The notes under the pieces: generated by a model | What the model saw: the letters and a program-made list of their open reading frames with translations, nothing else | The model's database searches: none | What the model was told of the DNA's origin: nothing | Made by a program: the position numbers and the translations under genes | Source: Cystobacter fuscus | GTDB taxonomy: Bacteria > Myxococcota > Myxococcia > Myxococcales > Myxococcaceae | Length of the DNA stretch: 64,000 bases | Reading direction: 5' to 3' | Assembly: GCF_002305875.1 (NCBI RefSeq) | Contig: NZ_CP022098.1 | Span: 248,001-312,000, forward strand | Part shown: positions 62,908 to 64,000 of the stretch, piece after piece | How the letters are laid out: every line of letters starts with the position of its first letter | Numbering within the stretch: the stretch's first letter is position 1

Positions 62908-64000
62908 TCTTGCGTCATAAGCTGCTGCTGGCCCAGGTGCCCCTGGCGCTCGCCCTGCTGCTGGTGGGCGTGGTGGCCGTGAACACGCTGCGCGAGCTGG
63001 GGCGCGCCGGCCAGGGCATCCTCGCGGACAACTATCGCAGCGTGCTGGCCATGCAGGACATCATCGAGCACCTGGAGCGGCTGGACAGCGCGGCGCTCTT
63101 CATGGTGGCGGGCGAGCGGCAACGGGGCCTGGAGCAGGCGGAGACCCACCGGGCGCGGCTCGAGACGACGCTGCGCATCCAGGAGGGCAACATCACCGAG
63201 CCCGGTGAGGCCGAGGCCACGCGCCGGCTGCGGGAGGCCTGGTCTCGCTACCAGACCCGATACGAGCGCTTCCTCGGATTGGAGGAAGGCGCGGTGCGCG
63301 GGGTGTATTTCGAGACGCTCGCGCCGGACTTCCAGATGGCGAGGGCGGCGGCGCGGAGCATCCTCGTGCTCAACCAGGACGCCATGGTGCGCAAGAGCGA
63401 GGCCCAGCAGCGGCAGAGCCAGCGGGTGAACGTGCTCATGGGGCTGGCGGTGGTGGGCGCGCTCGCGGGGGGACTGTTGGCCTCGGCCTCGCTCACCCAG
63501 CGGGCGCTGCGACCGGTGGGAGTGTTGTCGGGAGCGGTGCGGAGGCTGGGCGAGGGGGACCTGGGCACGCGCGCGGTGGTGGAGGGCGGGGATGAGATCG
63601 CCGGGCTGGCGCGGGACTTCAACGCCATGGCCGAGGCGCTCCAGCGCTACCAGCGCAGCTCCCTGGGGGAGTTGCTCCAGGCGCAGGCGTCGGCCCAGGC
63701 GGCGATCGACAGCCTTCCGGACCTGGTGGTGGTGTTTGGCGTGGAGGGGGGCGTGCTCAACGTCAACCGCGCGGCGGAGGAGGCGTTGCGTCTGTCGTTG
63801 GAGGGGGGCGGGACGTTGGGGCAGGTGGAGCCCGAGGTGCGCGCGGTACTCGAACGGGTGCGCGCGCACGTGCTGGGCGGCAAGGGGGTGTACCTGCCCA
63901 CCGGCTACGAGGAGGCGGTGCGGCTGGAGGCACCCGAGGGCGCGCGCTGGTTCCTGCCGCGGGGCAGCCCGGTGTATGGGGAGGGGGGCGGCGTGGTGGG
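62904..64000 (+). CDS. Membrane sensor histidine kinase of the kdp locus (3'-partial)
   Basis: At least 365 residues from ATG 62904 (ATGA overlap with the KdpD-like gene), running off the window. TM1 is at about 6-28 (KLLLAQVPLALALLLVGVVA), a periplasmic four-helix sensor at 30-170, TM2 at about 173-193, then a HAMP linker (LRPVGVLSGAVRRLGEGDLG) and a PAS-like segment from about 265 (AAIDSLPDLVVVFGVEGGVL). The histidine-kinase core is expected beyond 64000. With the preceding KdpD-like protein it would form the K+ or turgor sensor for a KdpE not seen here. Confidence 0.85.
   Translation, partial: MILRHKLLLAQVPLALALLLVGVVAVNTLRELGRAGQGILADNYRSVLAMQDIIEHLERLDSAALFMVAGERQRGLEQAETHRARLETTLRIQEGNITEPGEAEATRRLREAWSRYQTRYERFLGLEEGAVRGVYFETLAPDFQMARAAARSILVLNQDAMVRKSEAQQRQSQRVNVLMGLAVVGALAGGLLASASLTQRALRPVGVLSGAVRRLGEGDLGTRAVVEGGDEIAGLARDFNAMAEALQRYQRSSLGELLQAQASAQAAIDSLPDLVVVFGVEGGVLNVNRAAEEALRLSLEGGGTLGQVEPEVRAVLERVRAHVLGGKGVYLPTGYEEAVRLEAPEGARWFLPRGSPVYGEGGGVV

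Overview
The window is about 64 kb of high-GC DNA whose genes point to a myxobacterium, probably Cystobacterineae (Cystobacter, Archangium or Melittangium relatives). The evidence is a DUF2381 paralogous-family protein, a MYXO-CTERM sorting tail on an ELWxxDGT/HYR protein, a serine/threonine kinase beside an FHA sigma-54 activator and a PP2C phosphatase, many lipoproteins, and several polymorphic toxin/immunity loci. No tRNA, rRNA, CRISPR array, IS element, integrase or transposase was seen.

Layout. 0-4.3 kb: end of an unrecognised ORF, a DUF2381 gene, then a tandem duplication of a small lipoprotein plus a Cys-rich secreted protein. 4.3-10 kb: Imm11/SUFU-like fusion, secreted isoamylase, Gfo/Idh/MocA oxidoreductase, HAD hydrolase. 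10-18 kb: two very large exported repeat proteins, convergent. 18.2-22.6 kb: operon of XRE regulator, small protein, sensor kinase and sigma-54 response regulator. 22.6-24.2 kb: papain-fold toxin and immunity cassette. 24.2-31.7 kb: FG-GAP lipoprotein, Kup, small proteins, PtsN-like protein, OsmC, pirin, small lipoprotein. 31.7-34.2 kb: ADP-ribosylglycohydrolase and a PARG-type hydrolase. 34.2-43.7 kb: Cys-rich lipoprotein, RNase HI, serpin, GH3 beta-glucosidase, glycosyltransferases. 43.8-48.3 kb: kinase, FHA activator and PP2C, interrupted by an Rpn-family nuclease cassette. 48.5-55.2 kb: accessory region with a decayed toxin and its retained immunity gene, ACBP, GNAT, an outer-membrane protein, a TPR lipoprotein and an HNH/AHH-type toxin with its immunity gene. 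55.2-64 kb: DJ-1/PfpI enzyme and a Kdp potassium locus led by a porin (porin, small peptide, kdpF, kdpA, kdpB, kdpC, kdpD N-terminal half, separate histidine kinase running off the edge).

The most unusual feature is a repeated architecture. At four places a cassette lies just after the 3' end of an intact host gene, its toxin, immunity, nuclease or lipoprotein genes point towards that gene, and the far side carries an orphan copy of the host gene's 3' end. The hosts are DUF2381, the sigma-54 regulator, PP2C and the outer-membrane protein. Two cassettes hold candidate toxin/immunity pairs and one an Rpn nuclease. No recombinase is visible, so this could be a shared insertion or exchange route for competition genes in this lineage. 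In the tandem copy, a roughly 260 bp block at the lipoprotein/Cys-rich junction has diverged strongly between nearly identical flanks.
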